NCBI GenBank assembly: GCA_963796225.1
Contig: CAWCLK010000013.1
Location: forward strand, 47,918 to 111,917
From: CAWCLK01 sp963796225
Lineage (GTDB): Bacteria > Actinomycetota > Nitriliruptoria > Nitriliruptorales > Nitriliruptoraceae
DNA: 64,000 nt
Direction of reading: 5' to 3'
This document shows positions 1 through 10,900 of this stretch, one piece after another; within the stretch, counting starts at the first letter, position 1, and each line of letters opens with the position of its first letter. The notes beneath the pieces are model-generated. The model was not told the DNA's origin, did no database searches, and was given only the letters and a program-made list of their open reading frames with translations. Made by a program: the position numbers and the translations under genes.

Positions 1-308
1 AGGTGGACGGGGCGATCGGGGCGCTGTCGGCGCTCCCGGCGGTGGTCGACGCCGTCGAGGGCGAGGTGCCGGTGCTGTTCGACTCGGGGATCCGAGCGGG
101 CTCGGACATCGTCAAGGCCGTCGCGCTCGGGGCGTCGGCCGTGCTGGTGGGGCGCCCCTACGTGTGGGGACTGGGCCTGGCCGGCGAGGACGGGGTCCGA
201 CACGTGCTGCGCTGCCTGCTCGCCGAGATGGACCTGACCATGGCCCTGTGCGGCACCCCGACGCTGGCCGACCTCGGTCGCCACCTGTTCCGCCATCACC
301 GACCATGA
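1..308 (+). CDS. FMN-dependent alpha-hydroxy-acid oxidase/dehydrogenase, C-terminal part
   Basis: This is the last ~100 residues of a TIM-barrel flavoenzyme that oxidises 2-hydroxy acids such as lactate to 2-oxo acids. The reading frame runs off the left edge of the window. The motifs LFDSGIRAGSD and LVGRPYVWGL are the FMN-phosphate-binding end of the barrel in the lactate oxidase / lactate 2-monooxygenase / glycolate oxidase family. The active-site His lies upstream and cannot be checked. The stop codon overlaps the next start (ATGA), so the two genes are probably co-translated. The exact substrate cannot be assigned from this fragment. Confidence 0.85.
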   Translation, partial: VDGAIGALSALPAVVDAVEGEVPVLFDSGIRAGSDIVKAVALGASAVLVGRPYVWGLGLAGEDGVRHVLRCLLAEMDLTMALCGTPTLADLGRHLFRHHRP

Positions 309-967
309 CGGAGGGACTGGTCTGCCTGCAGGGCGGCGCCGAGTTCGGGGCCGCGTGCCGAGACATGGACGCCGAGGTGCTGTCGCGGACCCCCATCGGC
401 CCCGTGGTGGTCCTGCCCGCCGCCGCGGAGGGCGCGGACGCCTACGCACGGACGGGGCGCAACGCCGCACGGTGGTTCGGCCGGCTCGGGGCCGACGAGG
501 TCGGGGTGGCCCCCGACCCGCTCGAGGACGCCGAGGCCGCGGCAGCCCACCTCGAGCAGGCGGCGCTCATCGTCCTGCCCGGTGGGTCCCCGTCGCGGCT
601 GCTGGACGCGCTCGCCGGGACCGTCGGCCACGTCCTGCGCGATCGGCACGCGGCCGGCGCCACGCTGTGGGGGGCCAGCGCCGGGGCGATGGTCCTGTGC
701 CGCCACACCGTGCTCCCGGACCGCGGCCGCGAGGTGGCCGCCGGGCTCGGGGTCGTGCCCGGGCTCGCCCTCCCCCACTTCTCCGGCACCGACCGCTTCG
801 GCATCGACCTGCCGCCGGGCACGCCCCGGTGGGGCCTGCCCGAGTGCGGTGGCGTGCTCGTCGAGGACGGCACCGTCCGCGCCGTCGGGGCGGGCGAACC
901 GGTCCTGCTGCTCGACGACGACGTCGAGGTGCTGCCCCGCGACGGGGCGCGTCCACTGCCCCGCTGA
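305..967 (+). CDS. Peptidase S51 / cyanophycinase-like class I glutamine-amidotransferase-fold protein
   Basis: 220 aa. The nucleophile-elbow motif WGASAGAM (Ser about residue 125) and the preceding LPGGSPSRLL match the S51 family (dipeptidase E, cyanophycinase-like), which has a class I glutamine-amidotransferase-like fold with a catalytic Ser. It is probably cytosolic, since no signal peptide is seen. The start ATG at 305 overlaps the stop of the upstream oxidase. A longer in-frame start at 164 was discarded because it would run deep into that gene. The substrate is unknown; a small peptide or gamma-glutamyl/isoaspartyl compound is typical of the family. Confidence 0.75.
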   Translation: MTEGLVCLQGGAEFGAACRDMDAEVLSRTPIGPVVVLPAAAEGADAYARTGRNAARWFGRLGADEVGVAPDPLEDAEAAAAHLEQAALIVLPGGSPSRLLDALAGTVGHVLRDRHAAGATLWGASAGAMVLCRHTVLPDRGREVAAGLGVVPGLALPHFSGTDRFGIDLPPGTPRWGLPECGGVLVEDGTVRAVGAGEPVLLLDDDVEVLPRDGARPLPR

Positions 968-1068
968 CATCGGGCTAGTCCGGCCGGGTGGTCCGAGGGC
1001 CAGCCTGCTACGGCCGATGGCCGCGGACGCCGATCACGAGGAGGTCACGTCTCCACGGGGTCCTCGTC

Positions 1069-3007
1069 ATGTCCGTCCGCCGTCACGTCCTCCTGCTCGC
1101 CGGCCTCCTCGCCGCCCTCACGCCGCTGGGTGCCGTCCCGGCCGCCTCCGCGGCCACCGGGAACTACCAGCAGGTCCTCGACGTCACCTTCCCCACCCGC
1201 CCCGACGCGTGGTTCTCGGACACCTACGACGCGTGCCGGGACGGCTGCGCCCGCCAGCACAAGGCCTCCGACATCATGGGCGCCAAGATGTGGCCGGAGT
1301 ACGCGATGGTCGACGGCGTGGTCTGCGACGTCGACGAGGGCGCCGAGGACAGCTGGGGCCGGCACCTGACGCTGTGCGGTGACGACGGCCGCCAGTACCG
1401 GTACCTGCACCTCAACAACGACACACCCGGCACCGACGACGGGGCGGCCGGCCTCGAGCACGTCTACGCCCCCGGGATCCGCGAGGGCCTGCGCGTGGCG
1501 CGGGGCCAGCTGCTGGCCTACATGGGCGACTCCGGCAACGCCGAGGAGACCGCCCCGCACCTGCACCTCGACATCTTCGACGACCGCGTGGTCGACCCGT
1601 ACGGCGACAACCGCATCAACCCCTACCCGTCGCTGACCGCGGCGCTGTCGCGGGGCGACGTCGCCGACGGCTCGGTCGTGTTCAGCGACCCGGTGAAGCG
1701 CGTGGCCGGCCCGGACCGCGTGGCCACGGCCATCGCCCTGGCGCGGTCGCTGCCCGTGCGCGGGACGACCGTGGTGCTGGCGCGCGCCGACGACCCCACC
1801 GACGCGCTGGTGGCCGGACCGCTGGCCGGCGTGCACGACGCCCCGGTGCTGATCACCGCCCCGGAACGGCTCGACCCGCGGGTGCTGGACGAGATCCGGC
1901 GGCGGGGCGCCGACCACGTCATCGTGGTCGGCTCCGCCCCCTCGGACGCGGTCGAGGCGACCCTGCGCGGGGCTGGCCTGACGGTCGAGCGCCTCGCCGG
2001 GACCAGCCGCTTCGGCACCGCCAACGTGGTGGCCGAGGCCGTCTGGGACGCCACCGGCGCGACCGGCGACCCCATCCGCCTCCGCGACGGGCAGGGCCAC
2101 GTCGACGGGGCGCCGCCGACCGAGCACGCCGACGCCGAGCTCGTCGTGCACCAGGACCGCGACCGCACCGGCACCGTCGCGCTCGACGGCGCCACCGTCG
2201 CCGGTCAGGTCGCCATCGAGCTGCGCGTGGCCGAGCCGTGGCGCGTCCGCTCGGTGGCCTTCTCCATCGACGGGCGAACGGTCCACGAAGAGCGGTACGC
2301 CCCGTACGACCTCGCCGGCTCGGCGGGCGGGGACGCCGCGCAGCTGCTCGACACGGCCCGGCTCGGAACCGGCGACCACGTCGTCACCGCCCGCGTCGAG
2401 CGCACCGGCGCACAGGACCTGGTCGTCGAGGCGACCATGACCGTCATGGCCGGTGGCACCGGGCGCCACGCCCTGCTGGCGCTCGGGGCGCACCCGGTCG
2501 CCAGCCGCCAGTGGCCCGACGCGATGGTCGGCTCCTACCTCGGGGCGGCGACCGCGCAGCCCGTGCTGCTCGACGCGCCCCGACGCCCTGCCGGCCTCCA
2601 CGGCCCGACTGCTCGAGGGCGTCACCGTGTCGGTGATCGGCGGCCCGGTGGCCATCCCCGCGGAGGTCGTGGCCGACCTGCGCGTGGACCGGCGCCTGGC
2701 GGGCGCGGACCGCTACGCCACCGCCGTCGCCGTGCTCGAGCACCTCCGCGGGGCGGGGCGCGTCGACGTCCGACGCGTCTGGGGCGCCACGGGCACGAAC
2801 TGGCCCGACGCCATCACCGCGGGCCCGGTCGTCGCCGGCCTCGGCCAGGCCATGGTCCTGATCGACGGCAGCGGCAGCGGCTTCGCCACCGCCACCAGCG
2901 ACTGGATGCATCGCGTGGCCTCGACCAGCGACGAGGGCCGGGTCATCGGCGGCCCCGTGGCCGTGGTCGACCGCGCCCTGACCGGCTTCGGCCTCGACCT
3001 CACCTGA
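1069..3007 (+). CDS. Secreted M23 (LytM-like) endopeptidase with cell-wall-binding type 2 repeats, frame interrupted
   Basis: About 645 aa once one extra base is ignored. A signal peptide at residues 1-29 (VLLLAGLLAALTPL, cleavage near ASAA) is followed by an M23 domain. Its YLHLN motif and terminal HLHLDIF carry the Zn/catalytic histidines, which suggests peptidoglycan cross-bridge cleavage. Next come repeats of the putative cell-wall-binding type 2 family (RVAGPDRVATAIALA, RLAGADRYATAVAV), probably wall anchors. The frame breaks at about 2578-2581 in a run of four C: LLDAP continues as DALPASTARLL in the next frame and reads cleanly to the stop at 3007. This is a consensus error or a recent mutation. 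The start ATG at 1069 follows a GGGG stretch and begins the signal peptide. The 3' end overlaps the convergent gene by 8 bp. Confidence 0.75.
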
Positions 3008-4510
3008 TCGCGCGGGCGGCACGCTTGGCGTCGTACATGCGGGCGTCGGCCGCAGTGATGACCTCGTCGAGCGATTCCCCGTCCTCGGGGTGGAGGGCGG
3101 CGCCGACGCTGGCCGCGATCGGTCGCCCGGCGGCCAGGACGGCTCGGACGCGGGCCGCCAGCGCGTCGACCGCTGCCGGGCCCGCGACATCCTCCGCCAC
3201 GAGCAGGAACTCGTCCCCGCCCATGCGGCAGACGAAGTCCGCGTCGCGCGCGACCCCCAGCAGGCGCCCCGCCACGTCCACCAGCACCGCGTCGCCGGCG
3301 GCGTGGCCCTGCGTGTCGTTGATCTGCTTGAAGTGGTCGAGGTCGACGTAGACCACGCCCAGCGAGCGGCCATGTCGCGCCGCGCGCCGCGTCGCCGGCT
3401 CCCACTGCTGCTCGAGACCCCGCCGCGACAACACCCCGGTGAGCTGATCGTGCGTGGCGGCGTGCCGCAGCTCCTCGGTGAGTCGCAGCCGCTCCATCGC
3501 CAGGCCGCCGACCGCCGCCAACCGTTCGAGGAGCTGCCGATCGGCGGGACGGAACAACTCGCCGGCCGCCGGCCGGTCCATGGACCGCCAGCCACAGGTC
3601 ACCGCCGGGATTCATGGACGCGGCGGAGGCGCTGGGCAAGCGCTCCGGGCGCCCTCGACCGTGGCGGACGGTCGCGTGTGTGAGCGAGTCGGGCGCGCTC
3701 GGTCAGGAAGTCTCGGAGGGACCGCACGTCGTCGCCCATGAGCGGAAGAGTGCAGGGCGCGTGCGAGACGGCCCGCAGCTGTTCGAGCTCGATCTGCTGG
3801 CGCTGCTGGTGCCGGCCGAGCATCCAGAGGCAGACGGCTCCCAGCAGGAGCCAGGCCACCGCGGTTCGGCGGCGTGTCGCCGACCCTGACCATCATGGCG
3901 CCGAGCAGGACCGTGAGCCACAGCGGTGGGGCCGAGAGAATGGGTGCAAGCAGCCGCGACCACGGAGGTCCCGAGACGCCGGATGATGAAGGTGATCGTC
4001 GACCGCCCCGATGATCTCGGCCACCACGACGCGCGAGCACCACTGTCGGGACGAGCGGGCACGACCGAGGACGGCGACGGAGGACGAGCACGATCCCGTA
4101 GGCCACGGAAACGGCAGAGCACGTTCGTGGCCGCATTCGCCGCCAGCTTCAGACCGCTGGCGGCGTGAGCAGCGGGAGATCCTCCAGACGACGAAGGATC
4201 GCTCCGCCCGCCATGACCCCCAGGATCACGGGCCAGCAGGAGTGCGGCAGCGGACAGCGGACGATCCCCAGCATGATCGGGAACGCCCCGGCGTCCGTAC
4301 TGACCGGAGCCCGCGGTGGGACAGCGCATCGGCTGGCCATGACCACGATCGAAGGCACGCTCACCGCGATGACGGCGTCAGCCCGGCACGCGGTGACGGG
4401 ACGGGCTGGTGTCCAGCCACGACGAGCGTGGCCACGCTAACTCCGAGGAGTGCCACGATGACGATGCGTGACGCATGGCGCCGCACCTGGATGGTTGGAT
4501 CCTGCCCCAT
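3000..4510 (-). pseudogene. Degenerate membrane-anchored GAF-GGDEF diguanylate cyclase
   Basis: The C-terminal ~170 codons (3000 to about 3560) are intact and encode an active-looking GGDEF domain (DLDHFKQINDT, then RMGGDEF), which would make cyclic di-GMP. Upstream, the end of a GAF-like domain (FRPADRQLLERLAAVGG) is preceded in another frame by GDLWLAVHGPAGG. Hydrophobic stretches then follow in changing frames: WLTVLLGAMMVRVG, AWLLLGAVCLWMLG, FPIMLGIV, VILGVMAGGAI and, at the start, IVIVALLGVSVATLVVAG. A credible start is the ATG at 4510 with an AGGGG Shine-Dalgarno. At least four or five frame changes are needed to read the whole protein, so it is either a decayed gene or a badly sequenced one. 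Only the GGDEF part could be expressed as it stands. Confidence 0.65.
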
Positions 4511-4610
4511 GATGGCCCCTGCCCCGGTCGTCCATCACCTGGCCGGATGTAGACCGGGGGTGGGACGCCGGGGCGTGATCGGACCGCGAATTGCGGGCCG
4601 CGTCGGCAGG

Positions 4611-6041
4611 TCAGCGGGGCGGGGCCTGCATGACGACCAGGCGCTCCTTGGTGAGCAGCTCGCGCAGCGCCCACAGCGGGCCCTCGCGCGTGTTGCCGGA
4701 GTCGCCCTCGCCGCCGTAGGGCATGTGGTCGGCGCGCCAGGTCGGGACCTCGTTGATGGTCACGGCCCCGAAGTCGAGGACCTCGGCGGCGCGCAGCGCG
4801 GCGCCGATGTCGGCGGTGAAGATCCCCGCCTGCAGGCCGTAGGTGGTGTCGTTGGCCAGCGCCAGGGCGTCCTCGAGGTCGCGGTAGGTCTGCAGGGTGA
4901 CGACGGGACCGAAGACCTCCTCGCGGACGACGGTCATGTCCTGGTCCACGTCGGTGAGGACGGTCGGCTGCATGATGCCGTCGACGACGTCACCGCCGGT
5001 CAGGGCGCGCGCCCCGCCCTCGAGGGCCTCGTCGACCCACTCCTTGACGCGGTCCCGCTCGCCCTCGTCGATGAGCTGGGACACGTCGGTGTCCTCGTCC
5101 AGCGGGTCCCCGACGACCAGCGACTCGACCTGCTCGACGAGCACCTTGGAGAAGTCGTCGGCGACGTCCTCGTGCACGATCAGGCGCTGGGTCGAGATGC
5201 AGGACTGGCCGGCGTGCTTGAAGCCGGCGCCCTTGACCTGGCCGGCGACGTGGGCGAGGTCGGCGTCCGGGGCGACGATGAGCGGCGAGGTGTTGCCGAG
5301 CTCGAGCCCGACGGCCTTGCGGGGCGCGGCCTCGCGCAGCGACCAGCCGACCCCGCGGGACCCGGTGAAGGACACCACGGCGACGTCGTCGTGCTGGACC
5401 ATGTGGGTCGCGGTGCTGCCCGGGCACGGGACGACGTTGATCCAGCCGTCGGGCAGGCCCGCCTCGACCAGCAGGTCGACGATCGCGTGGGCCGACAGGG
5501 GCGTGGCCGACGCGGGCTTGAGGACCACGGCACAGCCCGCCGCGATCGACGGGGCGAGCTTGTGGAGCACGAGGTTCAGGGGGAAGTTGAACGGGGTGAT
5601 GGCGGCCACGACCCCGCGCGGTACCCGCTTGGTGAAGCCGAGCTTGCCCTCGCCCGCGGCGGAGGCGTCCATGGGGACGACCTCACCGGCGAGCGTGCGG
5701 GCTGCGGCGGCGGAGAACCGCAGCGTGTCGATGGCGCGGGTGACCTCACCGGCCGCGGTGCCCCACGGCTTGGCCGCCTCGCTCGCGATGATGCGGGTGA
5801 AGCGCTCCTGGTCCCCGGCGAGCAGCCGGGCGGCCTCGTCGAGGATGGCGGCGCGACGGTGCGTGGGCAGGGGGTCGGCCATGGCGTCCAGGGCGGCCGC
5901 GATGGCGTCGTCGAGGTGGTTCTCCTCGCCCCGGTGCACGCGGCCGACGAGCGACCCGTCGTAGGGGTTGGTCACGTCGAGCACGTCGTCGGTGGTGACG
6001 CGCTCGCTGCCGATGCGCAGCGGGATGGGGTCGTGGGCCAT
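4611..6041 (-). CDS. Aldehyde dehydrogenase (NAD(P)+-dependent)
   Basis: 476 aa, the normal ALDH length. The substrate/cofactor motif TPFNFPLN (Asn about 152), the general-base motif GLELGN (Glu about 247) and the nucleophile motif AGQSCIST (Cys about 281) are all present, so it should be active. It resembles the non-phosphorylating glyceraldehyde-3-phosphate / lactaldehyde / succinate-semialdehyde type rather than betaine-aldehyde enzymes, but the substrate is not fixed by sequence. The start ATG at 6041 has GAAGGA about 7 bases upstream; the longer open frame to 6125 has no such site. It is divergent from the second ALDH gene at 6170, and a 19-bp palindrome lies in the shared promoter region. 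Confidence 0.9.
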   Translation of the reverse strand: MAHDPIPLRIGSERVTTDDVLDVTNPYDGSLVGRVHRGEENHLDDAIAAALDAMADPLPTHRRAAILDEAARLLAGDQERFTRIIASEAAKPWGTAAGEVTRAIDTLRFSAAAARTLAGEVVPMDASAAGEGKLGFTKRVPRGVVAAITPFNFPLNLVLHKLAPSIAAGCAVVLKPASATPLSAHAIVDLLVEAGLPDGWINVVPCPGSTATHMVQHDDVAVVSFTGSRGVGWSLREAAPRKAVGLELGNTSPLIVAPDADLAHVAGQVKGAGFKHAGQSCISTQRLIVHEDVADDFSKVLVEQVESLVVGDPLDEDTDVSQLIDEGERDRVKEWVDEALEGGARALTGGDVVDGIMQPTVLTDVDQDMTVVREEVFGPVVTLQTYRDLEDALALANDTTYGLQAGIFTADIGAALRAAEVLDFGAVTINEVPTWRADHMPYGGEGDSGNTREGPLWALRELLTKERLVVMQAPPR

Positions 6042-6133
6042 GGGGGGGTCCTTCACAGGTCGCGTGCCTCCTCGAACGTACGCCGCCGGGCCCCGACCGG
6101 ACCGCGGACATCCGACCACGGCCACCGCTGCTA

Positions 6134-6152
6134 ATCTGACGCCCCGTCAGAT
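6134..6152. promoter_or_regulatory. Palindromic operator (8-bp arms, 3-bp spacer) between divergent ALDH genes
   Basis: ATCTGACG-CCC-CGTCAGAT is a perfect inverted repeat. It starts 36 bp upstream of the ALDH start at 6170 and 93 bp from the divergent start at 6041. The same arms with a different spacer (ACC) occur at 33817-33835 upstream of the P450 gene. Size and symmetry fit a TetR-family operator; the cognate regulator is not identified. Confidence 0.6.
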
Positions 6153-6169
6153 ACCGGGAGCGCACACTG

Positions 6170-7921
6170 ATGTCGACGATGTCCCCGGCGGCCGGTGCCG
6201 TCGTGATCCCCGAGGCCGATGCGAAGGTCCCCCACACGTCCATGGCGGGGATCGACGAGGCCGTGGCCACGGTCGCGGCCAACAAGGACCGCTGGCTCAC
6301 GCTGGACCTCGACGCGAAGATCGCCCTGCTGGACCAGATGGTGCACGACACCGTCGCCGCCGCCGAGGAGTGGAACGCCGCGGGGCTGCAGATGCGCCGC
6401 GTCGCCCCGGACGCACCGGCGGGCGGCGAGGAGATCGCCACGGGCCCGATGCAGATCGCCCGGCACGCCCGCCTGCTGAAGAAGACGTTGCAGTCGATCC
6501 GGGACACCGGGGACGTGGCGCTGCCCGGCGCGCCGCACGAGCGCCCCGACGGCCAGGTCGTCGTCCCGGTGTTCCCCACCTCGAAGCTCGACGCCGCGAC
6601 GTTCGTGGGCCACAAGGCCGACATCTGGCTGCAGCCCCACGTGACGCTCGACACGGTCCGGACCGCGACGCTCTACAAGGACCCGCCCACCGAGGGCAAG
6701 GTGTGCTTCGTCCTGGCGGCCGGCAACTTCTCCGCCTCGGGTCCGTCGGACGCGCTGCACAAGCTGTTCGTGGACGGCGAGGTCTGCGTCATCAAGATGA
6801 ACCCGGTCAACGAGCACCTGGGTCCCTACGTCGAGCGGTCGCTCACCCCCTTCGTCCGCGAGGGGTTCGTCCGGGTGGTCTACGGCGGGGTCGAGGCCGG
6901 CAAGCACCTGACCTCGCACCCGCAGGTCGACACCATCCACATGACCGCGTCGGACAAGACCCACGACGCCGTCGTGTTCGGCGTCGGCGAGGAGGGCGCG
7001 GCCAACAAGGCCGCCAACACCCCGATCCACGACAAGCCGGTCACCAGCGAGCTCGGCGCGATCAACCCGGTGATCGTCGTCCCGGGTGACTGGAACGACG
7101 CCGACATCGACTTCCACGGCATGTACCTGGCGTCGATGCTGGCGATGAACGCCGGGTTCACCTGCCTGTGCCCGCGCGTGATCGTCACCGACCCGACCTG
7201 GGACCGTCGCGACGACCTGCTCGACGCCATCCGGCGCCACCTGGCCGCCGCCCCGCAGCGGTTCCCCTACTACCCCGGCGCCCGTGACCGCTGGCAGCTG
7301 TTCGTCGATGCCCACCCGGAGGCCGAGACCTTCGGCACCACCGACGACGGCGCGGTGCCGTGGACGCTGATCCCCGGGCTCGACGCGACCAACGACGACG
7401 AGATGGCCTTCTCCGTCGAGGCGTTCAACGGCGTGTTCACCGAGGCTCCCGTCTCGGCGGCCGGCGGGGACGTCGGGGACTGGCTCGACCGTGCCGTGGA
7501 CTTCTGCAACGACCGGTTGTGGGGGACCCTGTCGTGCACGGTCCTGGCCCACCCCTCGACGCTGAAGGACCCGCACGGGGCGGCGGCGGTCGACCGTGCG
7601 CTGGCGCGCCTGCGGTACGGCTCGATCGGGCTGAACACGTGGGGCGGCACCGGCTACGGCCTGATGTCGACGACGTGGGGCGCGTTCCCGGGCCACCCAC
7701 TGAACGACATCCAGTCCGGCCGCGGGGCGGTCCACAACACCTACCTGCTGGAGGACGTCGAGAAGACGGTCATCCGCGCCCCGTTCCGGATGGGCAAGAA
7801 GCCGCCGATGGCCTACGACTGGTCGACGTTCCCGTCGCTGGTCCGCCGGCTGCTGAAGGTGGAGGCGCGGGGCGACTGGACCCAGCTCCCCGGGATCGTG
7901 CTGGACGGCATCAAGGCCTGA
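6170..7921 (+). CDS. Aldehyde dehydrogenase family protein (long, divergent type)
   Basis: 583 aa, about 100 longer than classical ALDHs. VTSELGAINPVIVV (Glu about 294) corresponds to the conserved general-base motif, and NAGFTCLCPRV places Cys at about 332/334 where the nucleophile belongs. LAAGNFSASGPSD matches the NAD-binding PFNFP region loosely. It may use an acyl-CoA or a bulky hydrophobic aldehyde; this is inference from its divergence. The start ATG at 6170 lies just 3' of the palindromic operator, so it is probably repressed by a TetR-type protein together with the P450 gene that carries the same site. The 3' end converges on the helicase gene with only 15 bp between them. Confidence 0.8.
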   Translation: MSTMSPAAGAVVIPEADAKVPHTSMAGIDEAVATVAANKDRWLTLDLDAKIALLDQMVHDTVAAAEEWNAAGLQMRRVAPDAPAGGEEIATGPMQIARHARLLKKTLQSIRDTGDVALPGAPHERPDGQVVVPVFPTSKLDAATFVGHKADIWLQPHVTLDTVRTATLYKDPPTEGKVCFVLAAGNFSASGPSDALHKLFVDGEVCVIKMNPVNEHLGPYVERSLTPFVREGFVRVVYGGVEAGKHLTSHPQVDTIHMTASDKTHDAVVFGVGEEGAANKAANTPIHDKPVTSELGAINPVIVVPGDWNDADIDFHGMYLASMLAMNAGFTCLCPRVIVTDPTWDRRDDLLDAIRRHLAAAPQRFPYYPGARDRWQLFVDAHPEAETFGTTDDGAVPWTLIPGLDATNDDEMAFSVEAFNGVFTEAPVSAAGGDVGDWLDRAVDFCNDRLWGTLSCTVLAHPSTLKDPHGAAAVDRALARLRYGSIGLNTWGGTGYGLMSTTWGAFPGHPLNDIQSGRGAVHNTYLLEDVEKTVIRAPFRMGKKPPMAYDWSTFPSLVRRLLKVEARGDWTQLPGIVLDGIKA

Positions 7922-7936
7922 CCGGCCACGCCCCGT

Positions 7937-10900
7937 TCAGGCGGGGACCGGTTCGAGGGCCCGACGCACGTCCTGCGCCGCTGCCTGCGGGTCGTCGAGC
8001 TCGCGCTCGACGGCACCCTCGGGCGTGAGGAACACGAACACGACCCGGGCGACGGCTTCGCCCGTGGCCTCCTGCAGCGCGAGCGCGTAGGCCCCGCCCT
8101 GCCCGCGGTAGTGGTCCATGCGCAGGTCGAGGTCCCGCGAGGAGCTGGCGGTCTTGTAGTCGACCACCACCAGCCCCTCCATCGAGCGGAACACCAGGTC
8201 CACGTAGCCCTCGAGCGTGCGGGCCCCGACCGGCACGGCGACGAAGGTCTCGCGCCAGCGTTCGGGGGCCAGGGCAGCCTGCTGCACCACGGGGCTGCCG
8301 AGGGCAGCGCGGGCGAGGGCGGCGACGTCGGACTCGCGCCCGACGACACCCTCGGCGGCGGCCTGCGCAGCGGCCGCCTCGGCCAGCCCCTCCCCCGTGG
8401 CCAGGTCGACGGTCTGCAGGACGCCGTGGACGGCACGACCGATCGCCGACCCGTACCGGCCCTTGCGCCAGGCCGGCAGGTCGAGGTCGCGCGGCTGCTT
8501 CTCGTCGCCCTCGTCGAGCTGCTGGGCGAGCAGCTCCTGCACGCCGGTGGCACCGATGCTGCGCGGCCAGCCGGCGGTCCGCAGGGCCTGCTGGCGGTCG
8601 GCCAGCCACGCCTCACGGTCCAGCGACGCGGGCGCCGCCGCGGTGGGGGGCGTCGGGGCCGGGCTGTCGTCACGGGTCCAGCGGTGCACGTCCAGGTCCC
8701 GCGTGGCGTCGGCCAGCAGCTCGGCGCTGGTCATGGCCGCGTCGCGGTCGGGATCGGAACGGCGTTCGGCGCGGTGCAGCGACACCACGAGGTGGTCGCG
8801 AGCGCGGGTGCAGGCCACGTAGAGCAGCCGGACCCGTTCGTGGTGGCCCATCTGCTCGTCGAGGGGCTGGAAGGCGTCGAACTCGCGGGAGGTGACCCGT
8901 GCGTTGAGGCGGATGCCGACGGGACCGTCGGGCGGCCACACGACCTGGACGCCGCGGTGGTTGCCACGGGGGCGGGTGCTGGTGCCCGACAGGACCGTGA
9001 TGGGGAACTCGAGGCCCTTGGCTGCGTGGATCGTCATGATCCGGACCGAGTCGTCGTCGGTCTCGGGCAGGATCGCCTCGGCCACGCGCACCGAGTCCGA
9101 CGACTGGCGGCGGGCCCAGGCCACGTACTCGCGCAACGTCCCGCCCTCGGACTCGGCCCAGGCGCGGGCCTGGTCGATGACGAAGCGCAGGCGCCGCCAG
9201 ACGTCGCGGGGCCGGGTCGTGGCATGGCCGAGCTCGAAGAGCTGGCGATCGCGGCACAGCCGGTCGAGCAGCTGCGCCGGCGTCATCCACGCCAGCTCGT
9301 CGTGCAGGTCCTGCAGCGTCCCCAGCGCCCGGTGGACCGGGTGGTCGGCGGGCGCGTCCGGGGCGATGGGGGCCAGCAGGTGCAGCGGCTGGCCGTGTTC
9401 GCGCCGCCACGTGAGCAGGTCCGCGTCGCTGCAGCCGAAGACGTGGGACCGCAGCGCGGCGACCAGGGCCAGCTGGTCGCTGGGGTCGGCGAGGGCGCGC
9501 ACGGTCATGAGCAGGTCGCGCACCTCGCGGGTGGCGTACACGAGCGAGGAGCTCTCGGCCCGGTACGGGATGCCCCGCGCGGCCAGGGCGTCCTCGAGCA
9601 TCGGCAGCGACGTCCGGGCCGGCAGCAGGATGGTGACGTCGCCGTAGGTGGCGTCCCGCCACGTGTCCTGGTCGTCGTCGTCCTTCTCGGCGACCTGCCA
9701 GCGGTCACCGACGGCCCGTGCGACGACGTCGGCGACGTCGGCGGCCTCCTGCTCGCGCAGGCTGGTCGCGTCGAGGCCGTACGGGTGGACGTCGTCCCCG
9801 AGCACCGTGACGGCCGGGCCGGCCGGCGGGTCCTGGCGGGTCGGCGAGGCGTCCAGGGGCTCGTACTCGGGCTGGGATCCCTCGGTGAACCGGACGAGGC
9901 GGCCGAAGGCGTCGTTGATCCAGTCGATGACCGCGGGGCTGGTGCGGAAGTTGGTCGACAGGCGGACCGGGTCCCCGGCGGCGAACACGCTGCGTGCCCG
10001 GAGGAACAGGCCGATGTCGGCCCGGCGGAAGCGGTAGATGGACTGCTTGGGGTCCCCGACGAAGAACAGCCGGCCGGGGTCGGTGGGGACCTGCGGCCAC
10101 GCCGCCCCACCGGCGTCGGCGTCGCCCGAGGCGAGCAGGACGGCCAGCTCGACCTGGATCGGGTCGGTGTCCTGGAACTCGTCGAGGAGCAGCCGCTGGT
10201 AGCGGGCGCGCAGGGCCGTGCGGACCTCGGGTCCCGACGGGCCCTGCAGCAGCCGGCGGGCGAGCACGAGCAGGTCGTGGAACTCGAGCCGGCCCTGCCG
10301 GACGCGGTCGCGTGCGGCCGACTCGACGAACTCGCCGACGGACACGGCCAGGCGGTGCAGCAGCCCGTCCACGGCGGTCTGGCGCAGGCGGTCGCGCAGC
10401 TCGATCAGGTCGCGGCCGGCGGCGGCGATCTCGTCCTTGGCGCCGTCGGGCCAGTTGCCCTTGCGCCCCTTGCTCCACTTGAACGACACCGGTGCGTCCG
10501 AGCCGGCCACCTCGCGGCGAAGCTGCGGGTCGAGCAGTCGCAACCGGGTGGCGTCGTCGGGGGCGTGGCGCAGCTCGTCGGCCAGCCGCGCCGCGTGGCA
10601 CTCGAGGGTCTGGTAGAGCGCGTCGGAGGGGTCGGTGCACTCCTGGCGCCGAAGGGCGACGGCGTCGAGGGCGTCCACCAGCTCGCCGACGTCGACCGTG
10701 GGCACGCCGTCGGACGCCTCGACGGGTGGCAGGCGGGTCGGGTCGGTGACGAGGTCCCAGTTGCGTTCGAACTCGAGCGCGAGCTGGCGGACGTCGTCGG
10801 GGAACCGCATGCCCGCCGCGAGCCCGAGCTGGACGACCTCGGCGAGGTGGTCGTCGGCGAGGATCGCGTCGCGGTGGACGCGCCAGCGCCGCTGGAACTC

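Noticed and set aside
968..1068. A possible riboswitch before the M23 endopeptidase gene
   Set aside because: The gap is only about 100 bp and shows no conserved cyclic-di-AMP riboswitch blocks that could be recognised by eye.
4011..6134. A 707-aa plus-strand frame opposite the first aldehyde dehydrogenase
   Set aside because: A shadow of the real gene on the other strand; no family features.
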